From Flavihumibacter rivuli (GTDB lineage: Bacteria; Bacteroidota; Bacteroidia; Chitinophagales; Chitinophagaceae), in contig NZ_CP092334.1 in NCBI RefSeq assembly GCF_018595685.2, forward strand, positions 772,001-836,000: DNA of 64,000 bases. The letters are read 5' to 3'. Both the position numbers and the translations under genes were made by a program. The notes under the pieces are model-generated. The model did not search any database and was not told the DNA's origin. It worked only from the letters and a program-made list of their open reading frames with translations. Position 1 is the stretch's first letter; the number at the start of each line of letters is the position of its first letter. Shown one piece after another: positions 16,940 to 25,634 of the stretch.

Positions 16940-17938
16940 ATGGCCATTTTAAACTTTCAGAAACCCGACAAAATCGTTTTGCAAAAGGCAACCGATTTTG
17001 AAGCACAATTCGAATTCCGTCCGCTGGAGCCTGGTTACGGTGTAACCATCGGTAATGCCCTGCGCAGGGTACTGCTGAGCTCTTTGGAAGGATACGCAAT
17101 TGTGGGTATCAGAATTGAAGGGGCTGAACATGAATTCGCTACTATCAAAGGCGTTACGGAAGATCTTACCGAGATCATCCTGAACCTGAAGCAGGTACGC
17201 TTCAAAAAGGTGGTGGATACAGAGGTTTCTAACGAAAAGATCGTTCTTCATATCAAAGGCAAGACCGAGTTCACTGCCGGTATGATCCAGGAAGGCTCCC
17301 AGAGCTTCCAGATCATGAACCCTGAACTGCTGATCTGCACTATGGATCCTTCCGCTAAGCTGGAGATCGAACTGACCATCGGTAAAGGCCGTGGTTATGT
17401 TCCGGCTGAAGAGAACAAGGTTAAGGATGCTCCCCTGGGCTACATACCCATCGACTCTATCTTCACCCCCATCAAGAACGTGAAGTACAGTGTGGAAAAC
17501 ACCCGTGTTGAGCAGCGTACCGACTTCGAAAAGCTGATCATGGAAGTGGCTACCGATGGTACCATCCATCCTGAAGAAGCTGTTAAGCAGGCTTCACGCA
17601 TCCTGATCCAGCACCTGATGATCATCACTGATGAGAACATCACTTTCGATAATAAGGAAGAGAAGAAGGAAGACTTGGTAGACGAGCAGACCCTGCAACT
17701 GCGCAAGGTGCTGAAGACCCCACTGGAAGACCTCGATCTTTCCGTGCGCGCCTTCAACTGCTTGAAAGCTGCCAAGATCAACTCCCTGAGCGAACTGGTT
17801 CAGTACGAGCAGGAAGACCTGATGAAGTTCCGCAACTTCGGTCAGAAGTCACTCGCCGAGATCGAGCAGGTGCTCCACGAGCGCGGCCTGAGCTTTGGTA
17901 TGGACCTGGCCAAGCTGGGAATCGATAAAGAAGATTAA
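16940..17938 (+). CDS. rpoA: RNA polymerase alpha subunit
   Basis: A 332-residue subunit that nucleates core polymerase assembly. The N-terminal dimerisation domain is recognised by RPLEPGYGVTIGNALRRVLLSSLEGYA, and the C-terminal domain by LRKVLKTPLEDLDLSVRAFNCLK and RNFGQKSLAEIEQVL. ATG 16940 is chosen because MAILNFQKPDKI matches the usual Bacteroidota start; an in-frame ATG 72 bases upstream gives an unusual basic extension. Confidence 0.97.
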   Translation: MAILNFQKPDKIVLQKATDFEAQFEFRPLEPGYGVTIGNALRRVLLSSLEGYAIVGIRIEGAEHEFATIKGVTEDLTEIILNLKQVRFKKVVDTEVSNEKIVLHIKGKTEFTAGMIQEGSQSFQIMNPELLICTMDPSAKLEIELTIGKGRGYVPAEENKVKDAPLGYIPIDSIFTPIKNVKYSVENTRVEQRTDFEKLIMEVATDGTIHPEEAVKQASRILIQHLMIITDENITFDNKEEKKEDLVDEQTLQLRKVLKTPLEDLDLSVRAFNCLKAAKINSLSELVQYEQEDLMKFRNFGQKSLAEIEQVLHERGLSFGMDLAKLGIDKED

Positions 17939-17948
17939 TGCTTTTAAG

Positions 17949-17994
17949 GATGGGTAGTGAAACGCAGCAATGCTCCTCGCTATCCATCTTTTTT
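17949..17994 (+). terminator. Intra-operon hairpin between rpoA and rplQ
   Basis: Bases 17949-17960 pair with 17977-17988 (12 positions including two G-T wobbles), followed directly by six T residues. A second terminator-like structure inside the ribosomal block, which could lower rplQ transcript relative to rpoA. Confidence 0.6.
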
Positions 17995-18058
17995 CAATTT
18001 CTATTTTATAACGTAGGCTGCAATTCCTGACACGGTGCAGCTGGTAAACTAAAATGTC

Positions 18059-18571
18059 ATGCGTCACGGAGACAAAATCAACAACCTGGGCCGTAAGAAA
18101 GCCCACCGCGAAGCCCTCTTGGCTAACCTGGCTATCAACCTGATCGAGCACAAGCGTATCGTTACCACCCTGGCTAAGGCCAAGGCCCTGCGTACCTACG
18201 TTGAGCCGCTGATCACGAAGGCCAAGAACAATGATACCCACAACCGTCGTGTGGTGTTCAGCTACCTGCAAAACAAGGAAGCTGTTGCTGAATTGTTCAG
18301 CACAGTTGCTGAGAAAGTAGCTGGCCGTCCTGGTGGTTACACCCGTATCATCAAGTTGGGTGCCCGCGTAGGTGACAACGCCGAAACAGCCATGATTGAA
18401 CTGGTTGATTTCAACGAAATTTATGGTAAAGCAGCTGCTGCCAAGGCTGAGCCCGCCAAGAAGACCCGTCGTGGTGGTAAGAAGGCCGCTACTAAGGCTG
18501 AAGCTGAAACCAACGTTGAAGCAACCCCTGAAGCTCCTGCTGCTGAAGCAGCTGAAAAGGCAGCCGAATAA
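18059..18571 (+). CDS. rplQ: Ribosomal protein L17 with Ala/Lys/Glu-rich tail
   Basis: A 170-residue 50S protein located near the exit tunnel. The first 125 residues are standard L17 ([61 protein letters not shown]). Beyond that comes a low-complexity Ala/Lys/Glu tail of about 45 residues, lacking in shorter L17 proteins. Last gene of the block, followed by a strong terminator. Confidence 0.96.
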   Translation: MRHGDKINNLGRKKAHREALLANLAINLIEHKRIVTTLAKAKALRTYVEPLITKAKNNDTHNRRVVFSYLQNKEAVAELFSTVAEKVAGRPGGYTRIIKLGARVGDNAETAMIELVDFNEIYGKAAAAKAEPAKKTRRGGKKAATKAEAETNVEATPEAPAAEAAEKAAE

Positions 18572-18596
18572 GTCAGTATGGATGATTGATTTTATA

Positions 18597-18628
18597 AAAG
18601 CAGAATGGTTTTCCATTCTGCTTTTTTT
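18597..18628 (+). terminator. Terminator after rplQ
   Basis: A stem of AAAAGCAGAATGG with CCATTCTGCTTTT around TTTT, continuing into a seven-T run. It marks the end of the infA-rplQ operon. Confidence 0.9.
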
Positions 18629-18728
18629 ATGTCCCTAAGGCCAGTCCGGGTTAAAATCCGCTAAAGGGCAAAAAAATGGCCGGAATGTTTTAATCATTTC
18701 TTTTCTTTGCAAAACTTTTCCAATCAAC

Positions 18729-19838
18729 ATGTCGAACAGATCACAACAACAAGCTATCCTGGTTCTGGAGGATGGTTCGGTTTACTATGGCAAGTCATTT
18801 GGTGCACAGGGTACCACTACCGGGGAATTGTGCTTTAATACCGGAATGACCGGCTACCAGGAAGTGTTTACCGATCCCAGCTATTACGGACAGGTGATCA
18901 TTATGAACAATGTTCATATTGGTAACTATGGCGTTAAGGATGAGGATGTTGAGTCCAACAGTGTAAAGATCCGTGGTCTGATCGGCCGTAACCTGGAAGA
19001 ACAGTACAGCCGCCGCCTAGCAAAAGGCTCGCTGGATGAGTACCTGAAGGCCAACAATGTCGTAGCCATCGAGGATATCGATACCCGGTCACTGGTTGCC
19101 AAAGTTCGCGTTGAAGGGGCCATGAACTGTATCATTTCTTCCGAGATCACTGATGTGGAAGAGCTGAAACGCATGGTAATGGAAGTGCCTTCCATGGGCG
19201 GACTGGAATTGGCCAGCAAGGTGACTACCGATGTGCCCTATGAAATGGGTGACCCCAATTCCCCGATCAGGATCGCCGTGCTGGATTTCGGTGTGAAGCA
19301 GCATATCCTGCATTGCATGGTGGATCGCGGCGCCTATGTTCGCGTTCATCCAGCCAAAACACCCCTTGAAGAACTGAAGAAGTTCAATCCCGATGGATAT
19401 TTCATTTCCAATGGTCCCGGTGACCCGGCTCCCATGGATTATGCCATCCAAACCGTAAAGGATATCCTGGCCGAAAATAAGCCACTTTTCGGCATCTGCC
19501 TGGGACACCAGTTACTGGCCCTGGCCAATGGCATCCCCACCTTTAAAATGCACCATGGCCACCGCGGATTGAACCACCCGGTTAAGAATATCATCACCGG
19601 AAGGTGCGAGATCACCACCCAGAACCACGGGTTCGGGGTAGACCCGGAAGCGGTTAAGCATGCCGATCATATTGAGATCACCCATGTGAACCTTAACGAC
19701 CAGTCCATCGAAGGGATCAGGGTCAAGGGTAAACAAGCTTTCTCCGTGCAATACCACCCGGAAAGCACTCCCGGACCGCATGACAGTCGTTACCTCTTCG
19801 ATGATTTCATTGCCATGATCAAGGCTTCAAAAAACTAA
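18729..19838 (+). CDS. carA: Carbamoyl-phosphate synthase small subunit
   Basis: The glutamine amidotransferase subunit that supplies ammonia to CarB for carbamoyl phosphate in arginine and pyrimidine synthesis. The 369-residue protein has the CPSase small-chain N-domain (FNTGMTGYQEVFTDPSYYGQ) and a class I amidotransferase domain with nucleophile Cys257 in FGICLGHQ and the His343/Glu345 pair in QYHPEST. The large subunit gene is not adjacent. It ends in a strong terminator. Confidence 0.97.
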   Translation: MSNRSQQQAILVLEDGSVYYGKSFGAQGTTTGELCFNTGMTGYQEVFTDPSYYGQVIIMNNVHIGNYGVKDEDVESNSVKIRGLIGRNLEEQYSRRLAKGSLDEYLKANNVVAIEDIDTRSLVAKVRVEGAMNCIISSEITDVEELKRMVMEVPSMGGLELASKVTTDVPYEMGDPNSPIRIAVLDFGVKQHILHCMVDRGAYVRVHPAKTPLEELKKFNPDGYFISNGPGDPAPMDYAIQTVKDILAENKPLFGICLGHQLLALANGIPTFKMHHGHRGLNHPVKNIITGRCEITTQNHGFGVDPEAVKHADHIEITHVNLNDQSIEGIRVKGKQAFSVQYHPESTPGPHDSRYLFDDFIAMIKASKN

Positions 19839-19846
19839 GCTATATT

Positions 19847-19872
19847 ACCGCCTCACCAGAGGCGGTTTTTTT
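19847..19872 (+). terminator. Terminator after carA, abutting the next start codon
   Basis: ACCGCCTC pairs with GAGGCGGT around the loop ACCA, then seven T residues run to 19872. The ATG of the acetyltransferase begins at 19873, so the T tract and start codon touch. Confidence 0.85.
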
Positions 19873-20403
19873 ATGCAGCAAAGCCAGTTGGAAACGGAAC
19901 GGTTCTGGCTCGTCCCGGTGGGGGACAGTGACCAGGATATCGTATTCCAGGGACTCAGTGATCCCCGCGTAACCCAATATTATGGGGTTAGCTACAACAG
20001 CTACGAAGCCACAAAGGCCCAGATGGACTTTTATGCCAGGCATTGGGCTGAAGGGACCGGTGCTTTCTGGATGGTGGTGGAAAGGTCATCCGGCCTTAGG
20101 GCTGGGGTATTTGGCGGGTATCATTTCCAACCCCAACATCAAAAGCTTGAAATAGGGTATTGGCTCCTGCCTAAATTCTGGGGCAAGGGTATTGCATCCG
20201 AAGTAATGCCAGTCTTCCTGAAAGCCCTTATAGATGGATTCCATCTGCACCGGATAGAAGCATGGGTGGAAGCAGGCAATGAAGCCAGTTGTTTGCTGCT
20301 GGAGCTTTCCGGATTTGTGAAGGAAGGTTTTCATAAGGATACCGAGATCAAGAACGGCCAATTCATCAGCCTGATGAGTTATGCCTTACTGGTGAATTCC
20401 TGA
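19873..20403 (+). CDS. GNAT N-acetyltransferase (RimJ/RimL-like)
   Basis: A 176-residue acetyl-CoA-dependent transferase. It starts MQQSQLETERFWLVPV, matching the usual 'ETERLxLRPV' opening of RimJ-like GNATs, and carries motif A EIGYWLLPKFWGKGIASEV (about 95-113) and motif B HRIEAWVEAGNEASCLLLELSGF. The natural acceptor is unknown. The start cannot be moved far downstream without losing the first strand, yet a terminator ends at the base before it. The gene must therefore use read-through or an internal promoter. Confidence 0.85.
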   Translation: MQQSQLETERFWLVPVGDSDQDIVFQGLSDPRVTQYYGVSYNSYEATKAQMDFYARHWAEGTGAFWMVVERSSGLRAGVFGGYHFQPQHQKLEIGYWLLPKFWGKGIASEVMPVFLKALIDGFHLHRIEAWVEAGNEASCLLLELSGFVKEGFHKDTEIKNGQFISLMSYALLVNS

Positions 20404-20484
20404 TGCCTGAAGCCCTGGGTCCCCCTTCTTATGGAGTTCCTAAAAGGCCTGCCAACATCCTGTTATTTCCTGTATTTTTATTGC

Positions 20485-20910
20485 ATGACTATCGCAATCA
20501 TCAATGGCCCTAACCTGAACCTGCTCGGCAAAAGGGAGCCTGGAGTTTATGGCAACCAGGATTTTGAAACCTATCTCGAAGAGCTCAAATCACTGTTCCC
20601 ATCCATCTCTTTTAGTTTTTACCAAAGTAATGTTGAAGGGGAACTGATCAATGAATTGCAAAGGGTGGGCTATACTGTCGATGGCATCATCATGAATCCC
20701 GGAGGGTATACCCATACATCTGTTGCTATTGGCGATACGATTGCGGCCATCACTGCGCCCCTGGTAGAGGTGCATATCAGCAATGTTCATGCCCGCGAGG
20801 ACTTCCGCAAACTCTCCCATGTTTCCGCCAAGGCAAAAGGAACCATCTGTGGTTTAGGATTGAAAGGCTATGAACTGGCTGTTCACTACCTCATCTCTGT
20901 TAAAAATTAG
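20485..20910 (+). CDS. aroQ: Type II 3-dehydroquinate dehydratase
   Basis: Third step of the shikimate pathway, dehydrating 3-dehydroquinate. The 141-residue dodecameric-type enzyme shows IIN-GPNLNLLGKREPGVYG at the start (with the active-site Tyr), FYQSNVEGELI, IMNPGGYTHTSVAI and VEVHISNVHAREDFR with the catalytic His. The ATG at 20485 is chosen because it directly precedes the first strand TIAIING; an upstream in-frame ATG adds a non-conserved stretch. The 3' end overlaps the next ORF by 41 bases. Confidence 0.95.
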   Translation: MTIAIINGPNLNLLGKREPGVYGNQDFETYLEELKSLFPSISFSFYQSNVEGELINELQRVGYTVDGIIMNPGGYTHTSVAIGDTIAAITAPLVEVHISNVHAREDFRKLSHVSAKAKGTICGLGLKGYELAVHYLISVKN

Positions 20911-21448
20911 TCAGTTGGGCTACTGGCGACAAATACAAGCGCTGGATAAGAGAACCTTTCGTTGGGGGCTGGCCCTGGCATTCGCCTACCTGGTCTTTTC
21001 AGTGCTGCCCCTTCCGGCCATCACCCCCTTCCTGAAATTCGGTATGTTTAGTGACCCGGTCGGAAGGCCTGATACGATTGCTGTGGTTAAGATCTATGTC
21101 AATGGGAACCTGCTCAGTCCTTCCAGGCTTTCCATTATGAAATGGGATCAACTGACCGGACCCCTGACCCAAAGGATCAATGAACTGGATCCAATATACC
21201 AGCAAATAGGAAGCAAGAACCGCTTCCTCCAAAAGGCAGGTCTCAACGAACAAACCATTCCCGATAGCCTGATCAGAAACTCAATAGATGAAAACGCCTT
21301 CCTGGATTGGAATGCTGCCAATTTGGAAAGACTGTTACAGGTAAGGATAGATAGTTTCAGGGTCACCAGGCATGGATATACCATGGATCGCTTACTCATT
21401 CCCGTTAGTGAAGAAAAAACCATCTGGTCCTATGCCCGCCATCCATAA
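20870..21448 (+). CDS. Membrane-anchored hypothetical protein
   Basis: A 192-residue protein with one membrane segment (about residues 31-53: WGLALAFAYLVFSVLPLPAITPF), then a soluble extracytoplasmic domain. Motifs such as DTIAVVKIYVNG and a C-terminal WSYARHP do not match a family I know. It overlaps the end of aroQ by 41 bases and the next gene by 17, so the two membrane genes are likely co-translated. A later start (a TTG near 20924) is possible. Confidence 0.55.
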   Translation: MNWLFTTSSLLKISQLGYWRQIQALDKRTFRWGLALAFAYLVFSVLPLPAITPFLKFGMFSDPVGRPDTIAVVKIYVNGNLLSPSRLSIMKWDQLTGPLTQRINELDPIYQQIGSKNRFLQKAGLNEQTIPDSLIRNSIDENAFLDWNAANLERLLQVRIDSFRVTRHGYTMDRLLIPVSEEKTIWSYARHP

Positions 21449-22292
21449 CATCCGCAAGCAGCTACAATTCCTCTACCTGGCCGGTTTCGTGTTGATGGCT
21501 GTAGTGAGAAGTGCGAATGGGCTCTGGCTCGGTCTCGCAGATCCCGTATTGTATGCAGATACTTATAACCTGGTCACCTGGGGACTGCGCTTATCGGGAT
21601 TCCTGCATTGGTTGACGCAACACCCTGTTGTTTTCGGATTACTCGATATCGCCTATGTTGTGCTCAACCTCGGCATCATCGCAACTGCCTTATTCAGGCC
21701 TTTTAATCGCTGTATTCTGCTACTGCTTTGCTATAATTTTTGTTATGCCAGCATAGCCGCTGCCTGTGGCTTGCATACTGTGGAAATGCAACTGAGCTGG
21801 CTGTTGATGCCCCTTCTTTTCCTGCACATCCATGAAAAACACTGGATCCAGCTATTTCATTTCATGAGGGCCTTCTTCCTGTTCTATTTTGCTTCTGCAG
21901 GCATTTGGAAGCTGCTCCGGGGTAGCCTTTTCAGTAAGGAGCATTTTGTCAATGTATTGCTGCTGCAGCATAAGGAATTGCTGGCCCTTGACCCTGATGG
22001 CTGGCAGGCTGAAGGTATTTACTGGCTGGTCAACCATCCCCTGGTATGCCAGTTGGTCTTTGTGCTGGCGACTGCCATCGAGCTTTTTTTCCTTGCCGGT
22101 TTCTTTACCTTAAGGTTCGACAGGTTATTGTTCTGGCTCTATGTGGCTTTTGTAGTGGCGGATATTTTCCTAATGCGAATCCTGTACGCGGAAACCATTC
22201 CTCTAGCTATGGTCCTGTTGTTCTCGGCCCAATTGCAGGAGAAAGTAGAACACATTATGAACCCGGCAAAAGCAACCATTCCCGGCCGCTAG
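21432..22292 (+). CDS. Multi-pass membrane protein, HTTM-like
   Basis: A 286-residue protein with about seven or eight membrane helices. The arrangement, including FFLFYFASAGIWKLLRGS and a long loop before helix VCQLVFVLATAIELFFLAGFF, resembles Bacteroidota membrane proteins of the HTTM/gamma-carboxylase-like group, but key catalytic residues cannot be assigned. It starts 17 bases inside the preceding gene, which suggests they form a pair. The function is unknown. Confidence 0.6.
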   Translation: MPAIHNIRKQLQFLYLAGFVLMAVVRSANGLWLGLADPVLYADTYNLVTWGLRLSGFLHWLTQHPVVFGLLDIAYVVLNLGIIATALFRPFNRCILLLLCYNFCYASIAAACGLHTVEMQLSWLLMPLLFLHIHEKHWIQLFHFMRAFFLFYFASAGIWKLLRGSLFSKEHFVNVLLLQHKELLALDPDGWQAEGIYWLVNHPLVCQLVFVLATAIELFFLAGFFTLRFDRLLFWLYVAFVVADIFLMRILYAETIPLAMVLLFSAQLQEKVEHIMNPAKATIPGR

Positions 22293-22303
22293 GTATTTCC
22301 TGG

Positions 22304-22930
22304 TCATAAAAACACCCGCATCAAAAGGGCGAAACCATTATCCTGCTTAGGCATTCCGGTCAACTGGATGATATGAAGGCCGGTCCTGCTCCATGTTTTG
22401 AACACTTCCCCCTTGCTGCACTTGAGTATCTTTTTTTCAATATCTGGCTGGATACTGCCCCTCGCCATCCAGCCAAGGTCGCCTTTTGTTTTCCCTTCCC
22501 CGCCCATGCTATAGGTCATGGCCATATCAGCCATGGTGGCTGACCCTGATCTTATCCTGTCAATGATGCTATTGGCCAATGAGTCGGCCACCCTGGGTGC
22601 CAAAACAGCTGTATCCAGGAATACCTGGCTGATCCGGTAAAACTCATTCGGGGCCTTGGCCATTACCTGCACCAGGTATTTACCCTCAAATGGACCATAC
22701 ACTTTGCCGGGCTTCCCTTTATAGGCTAAGGAATCTGCCAGACCGAGGAAATAATTCGCATTCCTGATCACCACCGTGTCCAAAGAATACTTCTTCTTTA
22801 AGGAATCCCGCACATAGGCGATAGGGTTAGCGGCCTGCTCCAGTTTTGATTTCATCTGGTTTATGGTCAACCGCTGCCCTGAAACCTGGGTGGCAACGAT
22901 ACATGATAACAGGATTAGCAACTTCTTCAT
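22304..22930 (-). CDS. Exported parvulin-type peptidyl-prolyl isomerase
   Basis: A 208-residue protein with a signal peptide (MKKLLILLSCIVATQVSG). The C-terminal PpiC-like domain spans about 95-195, recognised by ISQVFLDT, FSMGGEGKTKGDLGWMARGSIQPDIE (in part) and FKTWSRTGLHIIQLTG. It is expected to catalyse proline isomerisation in periplasmic folding, perhaps of outer-membrane proteins. The N-terminal half lacks a recognised chaperone domain and is short, so it is a compact secreted form rather than a SurA. Confidence 0.75.
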   Translation of the reverse strand: MKKLLILLSCIVATQVSGQRLTINQMKSKLEQAANPIAYVRDSLKKKYSLDTVVIRNANYFLGLADSLAYKGKPGKVYGPFEGKYLVQVMAKAPNEFYRISQVFLDTAVLAPRVADSLANSIIDRIRSGSATMADMAMTYSMGGEGKTKGDLGWMARGSIQPDIEKKILKCSKGEVFKTWSRTGLHIIQLTGMPKQDNGFALLMRVFL

Positions 22931-22999
22931 TCCTGCAAATTAAACGAGGAACCCCAATCCGGGATCCCTCGTTGCTGTTAATTGTAGTTATTTTTCTTG

Positions 23000-25588
23000 T
23001 CAGAGTTTGTCTTCCTGCTTGACCGGCGACTTGGGTTGCCTCTGTTCCGCTTCAGCCTTTTTTTTCTCATAATAGGCTTTATCGACCAGTAGTTTCTGCA
23101 CATCATTCAGTTTCGCGATGTAAAGACTCCTGCCATGTGTGCCCAGCACTAGTTCATTCTCTCCCTTGTGGATGGCAATATCGTGCACAGGAATGGATTT
23201 GGGCAAGCCATTATTCATGGCCATAAAGCTTTGGCCTGCATCAATGCTAACGTATAAGCCACCATCTGTTCCCACATAGAGGATGCTGTCTGATTTCGGG
23301 TCTTCGCGGATCACGTTCACCGGTTCCAGCGGGAGGTTCTTCCCGATCTGGCTCCAGGTATCGCCATAGTCTTCACTTACATACACATAGGCATTGAAAT
23401 GATCATCCCTGTAACCATTCAGCGTAACATACACACGACCTTCCTTATAGGCACTCGCAACAATCCTGCTTACATACAATCCCTGGGGAAGCTCGGGTAT
23501 TTTTTTTGCTGGCTTACCGATTGGTGTCCAGGTATACCCCCCGTCTTTTGACCGATGAAGCAGTCCATCATCTGAACCGGTGTACAACAGTCCGAAGCGC
23601 AAAGGTGATTCTGCAATAGTAGTAATGCTCCCGAATGGAACATCACCCTGCCTTGGACCACCGGTAAGGTCACCACTCATGGCCTGCATGGTTTCGCCTT
23701 TGTCCATGGAGCGGTGGAAGCGGTTGGTGGCATAGTACAGGATATCCTGGTTGTGCTGGCTCAATAAAATGGGGGTTTGCCAGTTGAAACGCAGCGGGTA
23801 TTCGCCTAATTCATGTTGAGGGCGGATTCCTTTCCTCTCTTTGGATTCTTTATTTAGCCTGGAATATACCCCAAATTGGAATCCTGAATAAACGGTCTTA
23901 TTATCCCTGGTATCTACCTGAACCTGCATGCCATCACCGCCATTCAGCATTTTATAGGCATAGTCACCATTGTCCATCCAGCCAATATCTTCCTTATGTG
24001 TAGAAGGACCATACCAGGAGCCATTATCCTGCAGGCCGCCATAAACATTATAAGGCTTGGCGTTATCCACATTGATGGCATAGAACTGGCCGACTGCCGG
24101 CGTATTGGCCTTGAACCAGTTTTCGCCATTGTCGTAACTGATATTACAGCCACCATCATTCCCATTGATAATATGGCTGTCCTTCTTAGGGTTGATCCAA
24201 AGGGCATGGTGGTCAGCATGCACATTGTTCTTGTCAATGGTCTTGAAGTTCTTGCCACCATCTGTGCTCATCTGGGCATAGAAGCCCAGGATATGCACTT
24301 TATTGGCGTCATAGGGCGATACATAGATCTTCCCGAAATAATAGCCATAGGTATTGTAAATGCCTATGGGCTTTTCATGCGTTTTCTTCCAGGTCTTGCC
24401 TCCATCATCACTGCGATACACTTCGCAGCCAGTGATGGATTTGTTTTGGAAGCCATCATCCACGAAAAGGTAATCATGAATGGCGGTAGGTTTGATCTTG
24501 TCTGCTTTCACCATCTCCTTAACACTGGCCGCCGTGTATTTCTGGGGCATCCTGTTGGCACGCATGAATTTGTTCAGCTTGTTGTCGTCAAGGGCAAGGA
24601 ACTGTTCTTTAGTGAGTGCTTTGAAATCCTTCAACTGGTAAATAGTGTCCACTTTTTTGGTACTGGTATCGGGCAGGGGGAACTGGTTGTCGACTACCGC
24701 ATAAACAGTTTGGGGGTTGGCCGGGAATACTGCCACACCGATCCTTCCCACGCCATCCCCATGGATGAACCCTGAGCCGGGACCGCTCACCAGCTGCCAG
24801 TTATTGCCGCCATCCGTGCTTTTATAGATGCCGCTGGTCTTTCCGCTTTCCTCGAAATTCCAGGCCCTGCGGGTACGGTACCACATGGCCGCGTAAACTT
24901 CATTGGGGTTTGCTGGATTGATGTCCAGGTCAACTGCCCCTGTATTTTCATCCACAAATAAAGCCTGCTTCCATGTCTTGCCTCCGTCCGTTGTCTTGTA
25001 TACCCCCCTTTCCTTGTTGGGGGAATAGAGATGGCCTAAAACGGCCACCCATGCTGTATTGGGGTCTGAAGGGTGGAGCTGGATCTTGCCAATATGGTGC
25101 GATTCCGGTAAGCCGGTGTATTCCCAGCTTTTGCCGTTATTGCTGCTCTTATAGATGCCCATGCCGGCATAGGAAGATCGACTGCTGTTCACTTCCCCGG
25201 TTCCGACCCAGATGGTCCGGTTTGACCAATTCACCGCTATATCCCCTATGCCAATGATGGATTCATTGTCAAAAATGGGGGTGAAGGATTGCCCATTGTT
25301 CACGGTATGCCATAGTCCCCCGGTAGCATAGGCCACATAAAATTCGGTAGGGTCCTCAGGGTTGGCGTCAATATCTACCACCCGGCCGCTCATGACCGTC
25401 GGGCCAATATTCCTGAAAGGGATATCGTTGACCAGGGAGTTTTGCTCCAGGGCAACACGATTTTGCAAGCTTTTAAGACGTTCTTCCGCAGAGGTTGGCT
25501 TGATTTGTGCGTAGTTTTGGTTGGAAACTAGGGCAAGCACCAGGCCGGTAAAAAGGGCCGGACGAAAAATGGAAGGGAATGATAACAT
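23000..25588 (-). CDS. Secreted BNR/VPS10-like beta-propeller protein
   Basis: An 862-residue protein with a signal peptide (MLSFPSIFRPALFTGLVLALVSNQNYAQ). It carries many Asp-box (BNR) repeats of the S-x-D-x-G-x-(T/S)-W type: SNNGKSWEY, TTDGGKTWKQ, STDGGNNWQL, SDDGGKTWKK, SKDGGYTWTP, SEDYGDTWSQ, SIDAGQSF. These form one or two propellers of the VPS10/sortilin-like superfamily often mislabelled as glycosyl hydrolase. No sialidase Arg triad is evident. No T9SS C-terminal domain is seen. The ATG at 25588 is chosen because it opens the signal peptide. Confidence 0.85.
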   Translation of the reverse strand: MLSFPSIFRPALFTGLVLALVSNQNYAQIKPTSAEERLKSLQNRVALEQNSLVNDIPFRNIGPTVMSGRVVDIDANPEDPTEFYVAYATGGLWHTVNNGQSFTPIFDNESIIGIGDIAVNWSNRTIWVGTGEVNSSRSSYAGMGIYKSSNNGKSWEYTGLPESHHIGKIQLHPSDPNTAWVAVLGHLYSPNKERGVYKTTDGGKTWKQALFVDENTGAVDLDINPANPNEVYAAMWYRTRRAWNFEESGKTSGIYKSTDGGNNWQLVSGPGSGFIHGDGVGRIGVAVFPANPQTVYAVVDNQFPLPDTSTKKVDTIYQLKDFKALTKEQFLALDDNKLNKFMRANRMPQKYTAASVKEMVKADKIKPTAIHDYLFVDDGFQNKSITGCEVYRSDDGGKTWKKTHEKPIGIYNTYGYYFGKIYVSPYDANKVHILGFYAQMSTDGGKNFKTIDKNNVHADHHALWINPKKDSHIINGNDGGCNISYDNGENWFKANTPAVGQFYAINVDNAKPYNVYGGLQDNGSWYGPSTHKEDIGWMDNGDYAYKMLNGGDGMQVQVDTRDNKTVYSGFQFGVYSRLNKESKERKGIRPQHELGEYPLRFNWQTPILLSQHNQDILYYATNRFHRSMDKGETMQAMSGDLTGGPRQGDVPFGSITTIAESPLRFGLLYTGSDDGLLHRSKDGGYTWTPIGKPAKKIPELPQGLYVSRIVASAYKEGRVYVTLNGYRDDHFNAYVYVSEDYGDTWSQIGKNLPLEPVNVIREDPKSDSILYVGTDGGLYVSIDAGQSFMAMNNGLPKSIPVHDIAIHKGENELVLGTHGRSLYIAKLNDVQKLLVDKAYYEKKKAEAEQRQPKSPVKQEDKL

Positions 25589-25634
25589 AAGTAGCCTTGG
25601 TTTCGTTATTGGTGTAGTTCCAAACTTACTAACT

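Noticed and set aside
17849..18616. Minus-strand 255-codon ORF opposite rplQ
   Set aside because: Covers rplQ, whose identity is certain; the antisense frame is an effect of Ala/Lys codons.
23996..24775. Plus-strand 259-codon ORF opposite the BNR propeller gene
   Set aside because: Antisense shadow with no recognisable domain or promoter.
23000..25588. Glycosyl hydrolase or sialidase label for the BNR protein
   Set aside because: Asp-box repeats alone do not make a sialidase; the catalytic Arg triad and Tyr/Glu pair were not found.
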